DNA of 64,000 nucleotides from DAOPJM01 sp964490325 (GTDB lineage Bacteria; Bacillota; Clostridia; Christensenellales; CAG-138). Within the stretch, counting starts at the first letter, position 1. Each line of letters starts with the position of its first letter. The stretch is from NCBI GenBank assembly GCA_964490325.1, contig CAZBBX010000002.1, positions 79,735 through 143,734 on the forward strand. The letters run 5' to 3'. Of the stretch, positions 32,919 through 41,629 are shown one piece after another. Under the pieces are notes generated by a model, which was not told the origin of the DNA, ran no database searches, and saw nothing but the letters and a program-made list of their open reading frames with translations. Made by a program: the position numbers and the translations under genes.

Positions 32919-33818
32919 TTACAGCAAAGCCGCCGCAAAGTCATCCGCGTCGAAGCGCTGCAGATCGTCTATGCCCTCGCCCACGCCGATGAAGCGCACG
33001 GGAACGCGCAGGGTGTCGAAGATGTTGACCACCACGCCGCCCTTGGCGGTACCGTCCAGCTTGGTAAGGATCACGCCCGACAGCGGCGCGACCTGTTGGA
33101 ACGCCTCCGCCTGCGCCACGGCATTCTGCCCCGTTGTGGCATCCAGTACCAGCAGCACCTCGCAGGGCACAGTGGGCAGCTCCCTTACGATGACGCGGGT
33201 GATCTTGCCCAGCTCGTTCATCAGATTCTTCTTGTTGTGCAGTCTGCCCGCCGTGTCACAGATGAGCAGGTCGCAGCCCTTCGCCTTGTAGGAAGCGATC
33301 GCATCGAACACCACAGCCGCGGGATCCGCGCCCTCACCATGCTTGACCATCGGCACGTCTGCGCGCTTGGCCCACTCGCCAAGCTGCTCTGCCGCAGCTG
33401 CACGGAAGGTATCCGCCGCCGCCAGCATGGGACGGCGTCCCTTTTGGCGGTAGGCGTTTGCGATCTTGCCGATGGATGTGGTCTTGCCCACGCCGTTCAC
33501 GCCGACGATCAGCAGCACGCAGGGACCTTCATCCGCCGCGAAAGCATCCGTTTGGCGCACGGTATCCGCGATGAGGCGGATCAACGCGCTGCGCGCCTCG
33601 TCCCGCCGCTGCAGCTTCTGCTCCTTGACGAGCTTTTTGAGCGCCTCCGTCAAACGCGTCGCCGTGGGAACGCCCATGTCAGCCAGGATCATGGATTCCT
33701 CCAGCTCCTCATAGAACGCGTCGTCTATGCGCTCCTGCGAAAACAGACCCGAAAACCAGCTTCCCGTCTTGCCCAAGCCCTGCTTGAGTTTACTGAAAAA
33801 GCCCTTCTTTTCTTCCAT
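32919..33818 (-). CDS. ftsY: Signal recognition particle receptor FtsY
   Basis: FtsY is the membrane receptor for SRP. The 299-residue protein has a short, Lys-rich N-terminus instead of the long acidic A domain of enterobacteria, then the N domain and GTPase domain with GVNGVGKTTSIGKIA (about 103-117), DTAGRLHNKKNLM and TKLDGTAKGG. AGGAGG near the end of smc serves as its ribosome site, with only three bases between the genes, in the usual rnc-smc-ftsY order. Confidence 0.97.
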   Translation of the reverse strand: MEEKKGFFSKLKQGLGKTGSWFSGLFSQERIDDAFYEELEESMILADMGVPTATRLTEALKKLVKEQKLQRRDEARSALIRLIADTVRQTDAFAADEGPCVLLIVGVNGVGKTTSIGKIANAYRQKGRRPMLAAADTFRAAAAEQLGEWAKRADVPMVKHGEGADPAAVVFDAIASYKAKGCDLLICDTAGRLHNKKNLMNELGKITRVIVRELPTVPCEVLLVLDATTGQNAVAQAEAFQQVAPLSGVILTKLDGTAKGGVVVNIFDTLRVPVRFIGVGEGIDDLQRFDADDFAAALL

Positions 33819-33821
33819 ACT

Positions 33822-36800
33822 TTAGGATGCCTCCTCAAATTTTGCGGATACGATGCTGCTTACGCCCTTCTCCTCCATCGCCACGCCGTACAGCGTGTCG
33901 CACACCTCCATGCTGCCCTTGCGGTGGGTGATGAGGATGAACTGCGTATCAGCGGAATACGCCTTCAGGTAGGCGGCAAAGCGCTCTACGTTCGCCTCGT
34001 CCAGCGAGGTCTCGATCTCGTCCAGCACGCAGAAGGCGGGCGCCTTGAGCTCCAACAGCGCAAACAGCAGCGCAATGGCGGTCATGGCGCGTTCGCCGCC
34101 CGACAGCAGGCTTAAAAGCTGCAGCTTCTTGCCCGGGGGCTGCGCAATGATGTCCACATCGCAGTTGAGCACGTCCTTCTCGTCGGCAAGCAGCAGCTCC
34201 GCGTGTCCGCCGCCAAAGAGCTTTTCAAAGACCTCCGAGAAGTTCTTTTGTACCTTTGCAAACTCGGTCGTAAAGACGCGGCGCATGGCGTCGGTCAGCT
34301 TTTCGATCAGCTCCGTCAGGTCTTCCTTGGCCTTTAACAGATCCGCATACTGCTTGGACAGCTCCTCGTACCTTGTCGAGACCGCCGCAAAGTCCTCTAT
34401 GGCGGAAAGATTGACGTCGCCAAGGGCGCGGACGCCGCTCTTCAGCTCCGCTATGCGCACATTGGTGCTGCCGATGGGCAGCTCACGCTTCAAGGGCAGC
34501 GCGTTCTCGTAGGTCAGCTCGTAGCGCTCAAACAGTGCGTCCAAGCTCTGCTTTTGCTCCATCTCCAAGCGGTCGGCGGCAAGCTCGGTCTTGTGCCGCT
34601 TGTCCTCCAGCTCGGCGTTTTTTTGATGCAGCTGCTCCCGTTCGTCCCTGCGATGCGACAGCAGCTCGTTCTCCGCCGTGCGCTCGTCCTCCAAGCGCTT
34701 CAGCTCCGTCCGCGCCTCCGCGATCACATCCTGCTTGTCCGTTTGCGCCTGCTCCATCTCCGCTATCCGCGCCTTGGCACTGCGTATCTTGATAAGGCAG
34801 TCGGCAGATCCCGCTTCGATGCTGCCGAGGCGCTCCTTCGTCTCCGCGCTCTCGCGCTCCAAGCGCCTGCGCTCCCGCTCCCGCGCCTCCGTTTCACGCG
34901 TAAGCGCCGCTTCCTCCACGCGCAGCGTCTGCAGCGACTGCGCAAGCGTTTCCCGCTCCGTGCGGTGCGCGTTTAGGGCTTGCTGCGCCCTTGCCACATC
35001 CTCGCGGCTGACGGCGTCTCCCTGCTCGATGGACTCGCTGAGCTGACGGGACGCTTGAATACGCGCCTCCACGTCGGCGCGATCCTCCGCCGTGTCGGAC
35101 AGGGCGGTGGTAAGCTCGTCCCTGTGTTGGGCGGAGCGCTGTATGTCGCGCTCAATGATGCGGCACTGCTCAAACTGCTTGGCAAGCGCCAGTTCGCTTT
35201 CGTGCAGCGCCGTGCGGCAGGCTGTGATGCTGTTTTCGCAGCGCTCCACGTCCACCTTGAGCTGTTCGATCACGCTTGCTTTCTCCGCGCAGGCGGCCTT
35301 TTGTGCCTTGATCTGTTCGTTCAGCTCGCCAAGCTCGCGTTCGCGGCTGAGCAGGCTGAAGCTGCGGCTCTGCACGCTGCCGCCCGTCATGGTGCCGCCC
35401 GTGCTGATATAGTCGCCCTTGAGCGTGACGATGTGGAACGTCCCGCGGGACTGCTGCTTGAGCGCGATCCCGCTGTTGAGGTCGGTCACGATCACCGTAC
35501 GCCCCAAAAGATAGTCGATGGCCTTTTTGACGCTCTTGTCGCAGTCGATCAGCTCCGACGCGACGCCGATGCAGCCCTTTTCGCCAAGATAGCGCCGCTC
35601 CGCCGCGTCCAAGGGTCGGACGGAAAGCAGGGACAGCGGCAGCACCGTCGCACGGCCGTATTCACGCCTGCGCAGCTGCTCGATGACCGCCTTGGCGTCC
35701 TCGGCGTTGCGCGTGACAAGGTTTTGCAGCGAACCGCCCAACGCCATGCTGACGGCGGTCTCGTATTCGGCGGGAACACGAATCAGCTCCGCCACAACGC
35801 CAAGGATGCGGCTGTTCAGCTCGCCGTCCGTTTCCGCATCCCGAAGCAGCAAACGAACGCTGTTTTGATAGCCCTCGCGGGAACGCTTCATTTCGGCAAG
35901 CACATGTGCGCGGGAGGACAGCGCGCCTAAATTCTGCTCCAAAAGGCGCTGCTCGCTCCCCCGTGCCGCGCATTCGCCCTCCAAGCGCAGCCGCTCCTGC
36001 TCCGCCTTTGAGAGCCGTTCGCGGCAAGCCGTACGCTCAGCTTCCTCCGCAGTCCTTTGGGTGGCGGCTCTTTCGGCTTCCTCCGCTAAATCTTCCTGCT
36101 CCGTTTCCGCCTCGGCAAGCTCTGTTCTTAGCTCCGCCGCACGGGCGTCCAAGGCGTTTAGCATGGCTTCGCAGCGGGACAGGTCGCTCTTGGCATCGGA
36201 AAGGCGGTTGAGCTGCGCCATGATGCGCTCCTTCTTCTCGTCCAGTTCGCCTTCCTCGCCCTTCAGCGCCTCGTCTGCCGCACCCAAGGCGGCCTCCGCC
36301 TCGCGGATCTGCTGCTGCAGCGCCGCTACCGCCGCCGCATCGTTCTTGCCCTCGCCCTGCTCGATAAGCGAGCTGTGCAGCAGCGCAAGCTTTGCTGTTG
36401 CCGTTTCGCGCTCCGCAGCAAGCCTTGCAAGCTCCGCTTCCCCCTGCTCTGCGTTGGCGATGAGCAATTTGCATTCTCCCGCGCTCTTTTCCGCGCCTGC
36501 AAGCAGCTCCATCAGGACGTTTTGCCGCTTGCTCAACGCCTCGTCCAGTGTGCGGATCCGCTCCTCATGCGATAGGCACTGCGTTTTCAGCTCCTCGTCC
36601 ATGGTGGAAGCGTCGGCAAGCTCCGTGTCCAGCGCGGTCTTGAGCGCGGCAAGCGCATTTCCGCGCTCCCGATTCTTGTCCGTCTGGTACAGGAGCATAC
36701 TCACTTCCAGCTCCTTCAGCTCATCGCGCAGCTTGAGGTAGCTCTTTGCCCTGTCGCTTTGCTCCCGCAGCGGATCGATGCGCGCCTGCAGCTCGCCTAA

Positions 36801-37382
36801 AATGTCATAGATGCGCTCCATGTTCTTTTGGGTGGCGTCCAGCTTACGCTCCGCCTCCTCCTTGCGCACCCGAAAGCGCATCACGCCTGCGGCCTCCTCC
36901 AGCGCGGTGCGGCGATCCATGGACTTGTTGGACAGGATCTCGTCCACCTTGCCCTGTCCGATGATGGAATAACCGTCCTTGCCGATGCCTGTGTCGCGGA
37001 ACAGATCCAGCACGTCCATGAGGCGGCATGCCGTGCCGTTGATGCTGTACTCGCTGCCGCCTGTGCGGTACACGCGGCGGCTGACGGTGATCTCGCCATA
37101 GTCCAGCGGGAGCTTATGGTCGCTGTTGTCAAAGGTCAGCGCCACCTCGCAAAAGGCCTGTGCGCGGCGGGACTGCGTCCCGTTGAAGATGACGTCCTCC
37201 ATGCGCGCACCGCGCAGAGCCTTGGCGCTCTGTTCGCCCAAGACCCAACGCACGGCGTCGGCAAGGTTGCTCTTACCGCTGCCGTTTGGCCCGATCACCG
37301 CCGTGATGCCGCTGCCAAATTGTAATTCTGTTTTCTTTGCAAAGGATTTGAACCCCTGCAGCTCCAGTTTTGTAAGTCGCAA
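33822..37382 (-). CDS. smc: Chromosome segregation protein SMC
   Basis: SMC is the condensin ATPase that organises the chromosome, with ScpA and ScpB. The 1,186-residue protein has Walker A GPNGSGKSN (about 32-40), two long coiled coils (about 165-500 and 670-1010), a hinge around 510-650, and C-terminal LSGGERAMTAIALLFALL signature plus Walker B CVLDEIETSLDE. It starts with TTG at 37382, supported by GGAAGG within the rnc end and by the canonical RLTKLELQGFKSFA N-terminus. It follows rnc by eight bases and is coupled to ftsY. Confidence 0.98.
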   Translation of the reverse strand: MRLTKLELQGFKSFAKKTELQFGSGITAVIGPNGSGKSNLADAVRWVLGEQSAKALRGARMEDVIFNGTQSRRAQAFCEVALTFDNSDHKLPLDYGEITVSRRVYRTGGSEYSINGTACRLMDVLDLFRDTGIGKDGYSIIGQGKVDEILSNKSMDRRTALEEAAGVMRFRVRKEEAERKLDATQKNMERIYDILGELQARIDPLREQSDRAKSYLKLRDELKELEVSMLLYQTDKNRERGNALAALKTALDTELADASTMDEELKTQCLSHEERIRTLDEALSKRQNVLMELLAGAEKSAGECKLLIANAEQGEAELARLAAERETATAKLALLHSSLIEQGEGKNDAAAVAALQQQIREAEAALGAADEALKGEEGELDEKKERIMAQLNRLSDAKSDLSRCEAMLNALDARAAELRTELAEAETEQEDLAEEAERAATQRTAEEAERTACRERLSKAEQERLRLEGECAARGSEQRLLEQNLGALSSRAHVLAEMKRSREGYQNSVRLLLRDAETDGELNSRILGVVAELIRVPAEYETAVSMALGGSLQNLVTRNAEDAKAVIEQLRRREYGRATVLPLSLLSVRPLDAAERRYLGEKGCIGVASELIDCDKSVKKAIDYLLGRTVIVTDLNSGIALKQQSRGTFHIVTLKGDYISTGGTMTGGSVQSRSFSLLSRERELGELNEQIKAQKAACAEKASVIEQLKVDVERCENSITACRTALHESELALAKQFEQCRIIERDIQRSAQHRDELTTALSDTAEDRADVEARIQASRQLSESIEQGDAVSREDVARAQQALNAHRTERETLAQSLQTLRVEEAALTRETEARERERRRLERESAETKERLGSIEAGSADCLIKIRSAKARIAEMEQAQTDKQDVIAEARTELKRLEDERTAENELLSHRRDEREQLHQKNAELEDKRHKTELAADRLEMEQKQSLDALFERYELTYENALPLKRELPIGSTNVRIAELKSGVRALGDVNLSAIEDFAAVSTRYEELSKQYADLLKAKEDLTELIEKLTDAMRRVFTTEFAKVQKNFSEVFEKLFGGGHAELLLADEKDVLNCDVDIIAQPPGKKLQLLSLLSGGERAMTAIALLFALLELKAPAFCVLDEIETSLDEANVERFAAYLKAYSADTQFILITHRKGSMEVCDTLYGVAMEEKGVSSIVSAKFEEAS

Positions 37383-37389
37383 AAGTGTG

Positions 37390-38100
37390 CTACCTTCCGT
37401 TTATTCCCAACAGCTCCAGTGCCTTGCGCGCTGCGTCCTGCCCCGCCTGCTGCTTGGTGGCGCCGCTGCCCTCGCCCAACACCTTGTCGTCGAACAGCAC
37501 CTCCATATGGAACAGCTTGTGATGATCCGGACCTTCTTCCCCCATGAGCCGATAGGTGGGCAGTCTGCCCTCGTACTTCGCCTGCGTATACTCCTGCAGG
37601 CGCGTCTTGGCGTCCGTCTGCTGAATGCCCACGGCGGCGGGTGCAAAGCTGTTTGTCACATGCGCCGCAATAAAGCTTTGCGCCGCCTCCAAGCCCCCGT
37701 CCAGATAGATCGCGCAGATGACCGCTTCCATGGCGTCCGACACGATGGAGGGCTTGCTGCGTCCGCCCATCGCGTCCTCGCCGTGCGAAAGCAGGATGTG
37801 TTTAGCAAGGCCAATAGGCTCCGCGTCCCGAAACAGCGCCGTCTCGCAGACCAGCTCGGCGCGGGCTCTGGTCATGCTGCCCTCCTGCATGTCGGGGTAG
37901 GTATGGTACAAAAAGTCGGATACGCACAGCTCCAGCACGGCGTCGCCCAGATACTCCATGCGTTCGTTGTCCCTTGGCGTCCGACCCTCCGCTTTATAGA
38001 ACGAAGAATGCGTCAAGGCGCGGGTCAACAGGGCGCGATCCGAAAAGTGATAGCCGAGCTTGTCCTCCAGCTCCGCGATGCGATCAAAAATGGTCTTCAT
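37390..38100 (-). CDS. rnc: Ribonuclease III
   Basis: RNase III cuts double-stranded RNA, including rRNA precursors. The 236-residue protein has the signature NERMEYLGDAVLELCVSDFLY (about 44-63), a second acidic cluster near residue 117, and a C-terminal dsRNA-binding domain (about 155-230; GEGSGATKQQAGQDAARKALE). It lies directly upstream of smc and ftsY. A terminator separates it from acpP, so a separate promoter or read-through is needed. Confidence 0.98.
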   Translation of the reverse strand: MKTIFDRIAELEDKLGYHFSDRALLTRALTHSSFYKAEGRTPRDNERMEYLGDAVLELCVSDFLYHTYPDMQEGSMTRARAELVCETALFRDAEPIGLAKHILLSHGEDAMGGRSKPSIVSDAMEAVICAIYLDGGLEAAQSFIAAHVTNSFAPAAVGIQQTDAKTRLQEYTQAKYEGRLPTYRLMGEEGPDHHKLFHMEVLFDDKVLGEGSGATKQQAGQDAARKALELLGINGR

Positions 38101-38128
38101 ACGGCTCCGATCCGTCCGTAAACAAGCG

Positions 38129-38154
38129 AAAAAACCCGCACCTATAGGGTGCGG
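38129..38154 (-). terminator. Intrinsic terminator after acpP
   Basis: The stem CCGCACC/GGTGCGG (38136-38142 with 38148-38154) and a five-base loop are followed by GTTTTTT on the minus strand, about 25 bases past the acpP stop. Confidence 0.85.
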
Positions 38155-38179
38155 ATCCTTCGATTGCCGCGGACAAACA

Positions 38180-38401
38180 TTATTTGTCCAGGTACTTCAT
38201 GATGTCGCCGACGGTCTGCACCTTGGGCAGATCCTCGTCGGGTATCTCCACGTCAAACTCCTGCTCCATATCCATGACCAGCTCGACAATATCCAAAGAG
38301 TCGGCGTGCAGATCCTCGATGAAGCGGCTTTCCTGCGTGATCTCAGCGGGATCCAGATCAAGCTGCTTGGCGATGATGTCCCTGACCTTATCAAATTCCA
38401 T
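38180..38401 (-). CDS. acpP: Acyl carrier protein
   Basis: ACP carries growing acyl chains in fatty-acid synthesis through a 4'-phosphopantetheine arm. The 73-residue acidic protein has the attachment motif ADSLDIVE with Ser35. The ATG at 38401 is chosen because AAGGAG lies upstream and the N-terminus then fits the family; an upstream GTG/ATG-type extension of 15 residues looks like leader sequence. It forms its own transcript, with a consensus promoter, a palindrome in the leader, and a terminator before rnc. Confidence 0.97.
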   Translation of the reverse strand: MEFDKVRDIIAKQLDLDPAEITQESRFIEDLHADSLDIVELVMDMEQEFDVEIPDEDLPKVQTVGDIMKYLDK

Positions 38402-38431
38402 GGTTCTTGCTCCTTCTTGATTAGGTGCGTT

Positions 38432-38445
38432 TGAACGCCCGTTCA
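38432..38445. promoter_or_regulatory. 14-bp palindrome in the acpP leader (possible operator)
   Basis: The sequence TGAACGCCCGTTCA is a perfect palindrome placed immediately after the expected acpP transcription start. It does not resemble the FapR or FabT sites I know, so it may be the site of an unidentified regulator of lipid synthesis. Confidence 0.45.
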
Positions 38446-38453
38446 TTCACGTT

Positions 38454-38482
38454 ATTCTATATGAGTTTTTTGCTTCTGTCAA
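38454..38482 (-). promoter_or_regulatory. Consensus promoter of acpP
   Basis: TTGACA (38477-38482) and TAGAAT (38454-38459) are 17 bases apart on the minus strand. Confidence 0.8.
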
Positions 38483-38547
38483 TCCTTAAAGCCCCCGTTT
38501 CCTAAAATTATACAGTCAACAAGCGTCTTTTAGGGCTTTGGCGGCTA

Positions 38548-38576
38548 TTGACAGCTTCTGCCGAGAAACGTAAAAT
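38548..38576 (+). promoter_or_regulatory. Consensus promoter of the EamA/U32 genes
   Basis: TTGACA (38548-38553) and TAAAAT (38571-38576) are 17 bases apart on the plus strand. The mRNA would begin near 38583, at the foot of a TGCCGC/GCGGCA hairpin (38582-38599) that runs up to the AGGAGG ribosome site. Confidence 0.8.
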
Positions 38577-38609
38577 GTTCTTGCCGCCTTTTTGCGGCAG
38601 GAGGTCGTA

Positions 38610-39521
38610 TTGAATAAGAAACTTCGGACGCTCTGCGTTCTGCTTTCCGGTTGTCTGTGGGGAACGACGGGACTGTTTGTTCGCGAGCTGACCAATTTTG
38701 GCTACAGCATCTGGCAGATCGTGGCGGCGCGCGCGCTGACCACGCTTGTGATATTCGTTCTTGTCGCGCTCCTGTTTGATCGCAGGGCCTTTCGCGTTCG
38801 CCTGCGCGACCTGTGGATCTTTGCGGGCATGGGACTTATCAGCGTTGTGGTGTTCAACTGGTGCTACTTCACCTGCATGAACAGCTGCTCCCTGCCCGTA
38901 GCCGCTACGCTGATGTATACCTCTCCCGTGTTTGCCATTCTGCTGGCCGCTCTTCTCTTTCGGGAGCGCATCAACCTGCGCGTCGTCCTTGCGATGCTGG
39001 CTGCGATCTTGGGCTGCGTCATCGTGTCCGGCCTGTGGAGAGCGGACATTCGCGCTACCCCGCTTGGCGTCATCCTCGGCCTCTGTTCGGGGCTGTTCTA
39101 TGCGCTGTACAGCATCTTTTCGCGCATCGCCTTCCGCCGCTACAGTCCCCTGACCGCCAACCTGTACGCCTTTGTGTTTGCCTCCATCGGCGCTTTGGCG
39201 CTTGCGGGACCTGCGGACTTTATCGATGTGCTGAAGAACACCGCCTCCATCCCCTACGCGCTGGGCGTAGGCGTGATGACCGCCGCGCTGCCGTATTGGC
39301 TGTTCAGTTACGGTCTGCAAACGATGCAGATCTCTACCGCCAACGTCCTTGTGATGGACGAGATCGTCGTTGTGACGCTCCTGTCGGTGTTCGTGTACCA
39401 CGAGTCGATCAAGTGGTACACCGCCGTGGGCATGGCGCTGGTGCTTGCAGCCGTCATCCTTCTGACCCTGCCCAAAAAGGCAAAGAAAGCCGTTCAAAAT
39501 GGAACAGAGCAAACGTCCTGA
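38610..39521 (+). CDS. EamA/DMT-family transporter
   Basis: The protein is a membrane exporter or permease of the drug/metabolite superfamily; its substrate is unknown. The 303-residue protein has ten predicted helices in two EamA repeats (about 5-140 and 150-290), with GCLWGTTGLFVREL at the start of the first and a KWYTAVGMALVLAAV segment near the end. The start is a TTG at 38610, five bases after AGGAGG; a TTG 18 bases earlier lies in front of the ribosome site and was rejected. Its end overlaps the U32 gene by 23 bases, so the two are coupled. Confidence 0.88.
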   Translation: MNKKLRTLCVLLSGCLWGTTGLFVRELTNFGYSIWQIVAARALTTLVIFVLVALLFDRRAFRVRLRDLWIFAGMGLISVVVFNWCYFTCMNSCSLPVAATLMYTSPVFAILLAALLFRERINLRVVLAMLAAILGCVIVSGLWRADIRATPLGVILGLCSGLFYALYSIFSRIAFRRYSPLTANLYAFVFASIGALALAGPADFIDVLKNTASIPYALGVGVMTAALPYWLFSYGLQTMQISTANVLVMDEIVVVTLLSVFVYHESIKWYTAVGMALVLAAVILLTLPKKAKKAVQNGTEQTS

Positions 39522-41553
39522 GATCCTTGCCCCCGCAGGCACCCGCGACGCGCTCACCGCCGCCGTTCGCTGCGGTGCGGACGCCGTATACTTTGGCATG
39601 GGCGCTTTGAACGCTCGCCGCAACGCCGAAAACTTTGAAGGAGACGCCTTCACGGAGGCCGTTGCCTACTGCCATGCGCGCAGCGTTAAGGTATATCTGA
39701 CATTGAACACGCTCCTTCGCGACGACGAGCAAGAGAGCGCGGCTGAGGCTGTCCGCCTTGCCGCCATAAACGGCGTCGACGCCCTGATCGTGCAGGATCT
39801 TGCCGTGGCTGCGCTTGCAAAAAAGCTTTGCCCGACCCTGCCCCTGCACGCCTCCACGCAGATGGCCATTCATAACGCAGCGGGCGTACGGGAGGCGCAG
39901 GCGCTCGGCTTTTCCCGCATCGTGCTTGCGCGGGAGCTTTCCCTCACGGAGATCCGCCGCATCCACAGCGAAACGGACGCGGAGCTGGAGGTCTTTATCC
40001 ACGGTGCGCACTGCATGAGCGTGTCGGGACGCTGCTATCTCTCCGCTCTGATCGGCGGACGCAGCGGCAACCGCGGTCTGTGCGCGCAGCCCTGCCGCTT
40101 GGATCACCAAGTGAACGGCCGCCCCTACGCCCTCTCCCTCAAGGATCTGTCCTATATGGAGGAGCTTCCATCCCTTGGTGAAGCGGGCGTCTGCTCCCTC
40201 AAGATCGAGGGGCGCATGAAGCGTCCCGAATATGTCGCCGCCGCCGTGACCGCGGCTCGTGAAGCGCTTGACGGCAGGCGTCCCGACATGGGCGCGCTGA
40301 AGGCCGTATTCTCGCGCAGCGGCTTTACCGACGGCTATCTAAAGGGCAAACGCGGCCTTGCGATGTTTGGAAGACGCACCAAGGAGGACGCGGCGGAATC
40401 AAAGAGCGTGCTGGGTCAGATGGCGGGGCTGTATCGCACGGAGCGCTGCGCCGTTCCCGTGACCCTGCGCCTAAGGGCGCAAGCCGAGAAGCCGTTGGAG
40501 CTGTCGGTCGAGGACGGCGAGCACACGCTCACGCGCTTTGGCGCGGCTCCCGAACCCGCGCTGCACACGCCTGCCACCAAGGAGAGCGTGCTGCGTTCCC
40601 TCACAAAGACGGGCGGGACGCCCTTTACCGTGCAAACGGCCAAGATCGACTTGGACGAGGGACTTGCCCTTCCCTCCGCCGCCCTAAATGCGCTGCGCCG
40701 CGACGCGCTTGCCGACCTTCTAAAGCTGCGGGAAACGCCAAAGCCGCTGCCCCTGACGGACGAGCCTTTGCCCGGATCGCCTGTCCCCTACACGGCGCAG
40801 GCGCAAAGCTATCGGCTGCGCTTTTATTCCTATGAACAGTTCTTTTTACCCGATGAAGCTGCCTTTGCCATCCTTCCTCTTTCCGAGCTTGTAAAGAATT
40901 TAAACGCGCTGCGCCCCTTCCTGCCGCGCCTGATGGCGGAGCTGCCGCCCTTCCTGTCGCCCTTGGAGGAGGAAACAATCAAAAGGGCGCTGCTGGACGC
41001 AAGGGAAGCGGGGCTAAGTCACGCCCTGAGCGGAGACTTGGGCGGCCTAAGGCTCATCCGTGAAGCGGGCCTATTCGCACATGGGGACGCGTGTTTGAAC
41101 GTGATGAACACGCCGAGCCTTGAGGCTCTGCAGGCGCGGGGCTTATGCGATGTGACCCTGAGCTTTGAGCTGAACAAGAAGCGCACGGCGGCGCTTGGCG
41201 GTTCCTTGCCGCGGGGACTGATCGTATACGGTCGGCTGCCCCTGATGCAACTGCGCTGCTGCCCCGCCAAGACGGCGGCGGGCTGCGGAAGCTGCGATGG
41301 ACGTCCCGTCGTGCAGGATCCCACGGGGCGAACCTTTCCCCTGCTGTGCAGCGAAAAAAAGCTCACGACGCTGCATAACGGCGTCCCCCTGTACCTTGGG
41401 GATCTGCCCCTGCCCCCCGTTGACTTTGCCACGCTGTACTTCAGTACGGAGAGCCAAGACCGCTGCCATGCCGTGTGGGAGCTACTTAAGCACGCGCTGC
41501 CCTTTGACGGGGAACGCACACGCGGCCTGTACACGAAGCCCGATCTGCAATGA
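39499..41553 (+). CDS. U32-family peptidase-like protein (RlhA/YegQ group)
   Basis: Proteins of this group include collagenase-like peptidases and the tRNA/rRNA hydroxylation factors TrhP and RlhA. The 684-residue protein starts with RPEILAPAGTRDALTAAVRCGADAVYFG and contains the U32 signature EVFIHGAHCMSVSGRCYLS (about 168-186) followed by GNRGLCAQPCRL, then the long DUF3656-like C-terminal region (about 390 onward) and a late cluster of Cys residues (RCCPAKTAAGCGSC). The length and extra C-terminal domain resemble RlhA, which modifies C2501 of 23S rRNA, so that role is favoured over peptidase activity; not proven. Confidence 0.88.
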   Translation: MEQSKRPEILAPAGTRDALTAAVRCGADAVYFGMGALNARRNAENFEGDAFTEAVAYCHARSVKVYLTLNTLLRDDEQESAAEAVRLAAINGVDALIVQDLAVAALAKKLCPTLPLHASTQMAIHNAAGVREAQALGFSRIVLARELSLTEIRRIHSETDAELEVFIHGAHCMSVSGRCYLSALIGGRSGNRGLCAQPCRLDHQVNGRPYALSLKDLSYMEELPSLGEAGVCSLKIEGRMKRPEYVAAAVTAAREALDGRRPDMGALKAVFSRSGFTDGYLKGKRGLAMFGRRTKEDAAESKSVLGQMAGLYRTERCAVPVTLRLRAQAEKPLELSVEDGEHTLTRFGAAPEPALHTPATKESVLRSLTKTGGTPFTVQTAKIDLDEGLALPSAALNALRRDALADLLKLRETPKPLPLTDEPLPGSPVPYTAQAQSYRLRFYSYEQFFLPDEAAFAILPLSELVKNLNALRPFLPRLMAELPPFLSPLEEETIKRALLDAREAGLSHALSGDLGGLRLIREAGLFAHGDACLNVMNTPSLEALQARGLCDVTLSFELNKKRTAALGGSLPRGLIVYGRLPLMQLRCCPAKTAAGCGSCDGRPVVQDPTGRTFPLLCSEKKLTTLHNGVPLYLGDLPLPPVDFATLYFSTESQDRCHAVWELLKHALPFDGERTRGLYTKPDLQ

Positions 41554-41564
41554 AAGCTTAGCGC

Positions 41565-41593
41565 TTGACTTTGGCAATGGGGATGGGTATACT
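41565..41593 (+). promoter_or_regulatory. Promoter of plsX
   Basis: TTGACT (41565-41570) and TATACT (41588-41593) are 17 bases apart on the plus strand, directly after the U32 gene. Confidence 0.75.
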
Positions 41594-41629
41594 TAAAAAA
41601 ATCAAACTATCTGCGGGAGAAACTACGAT

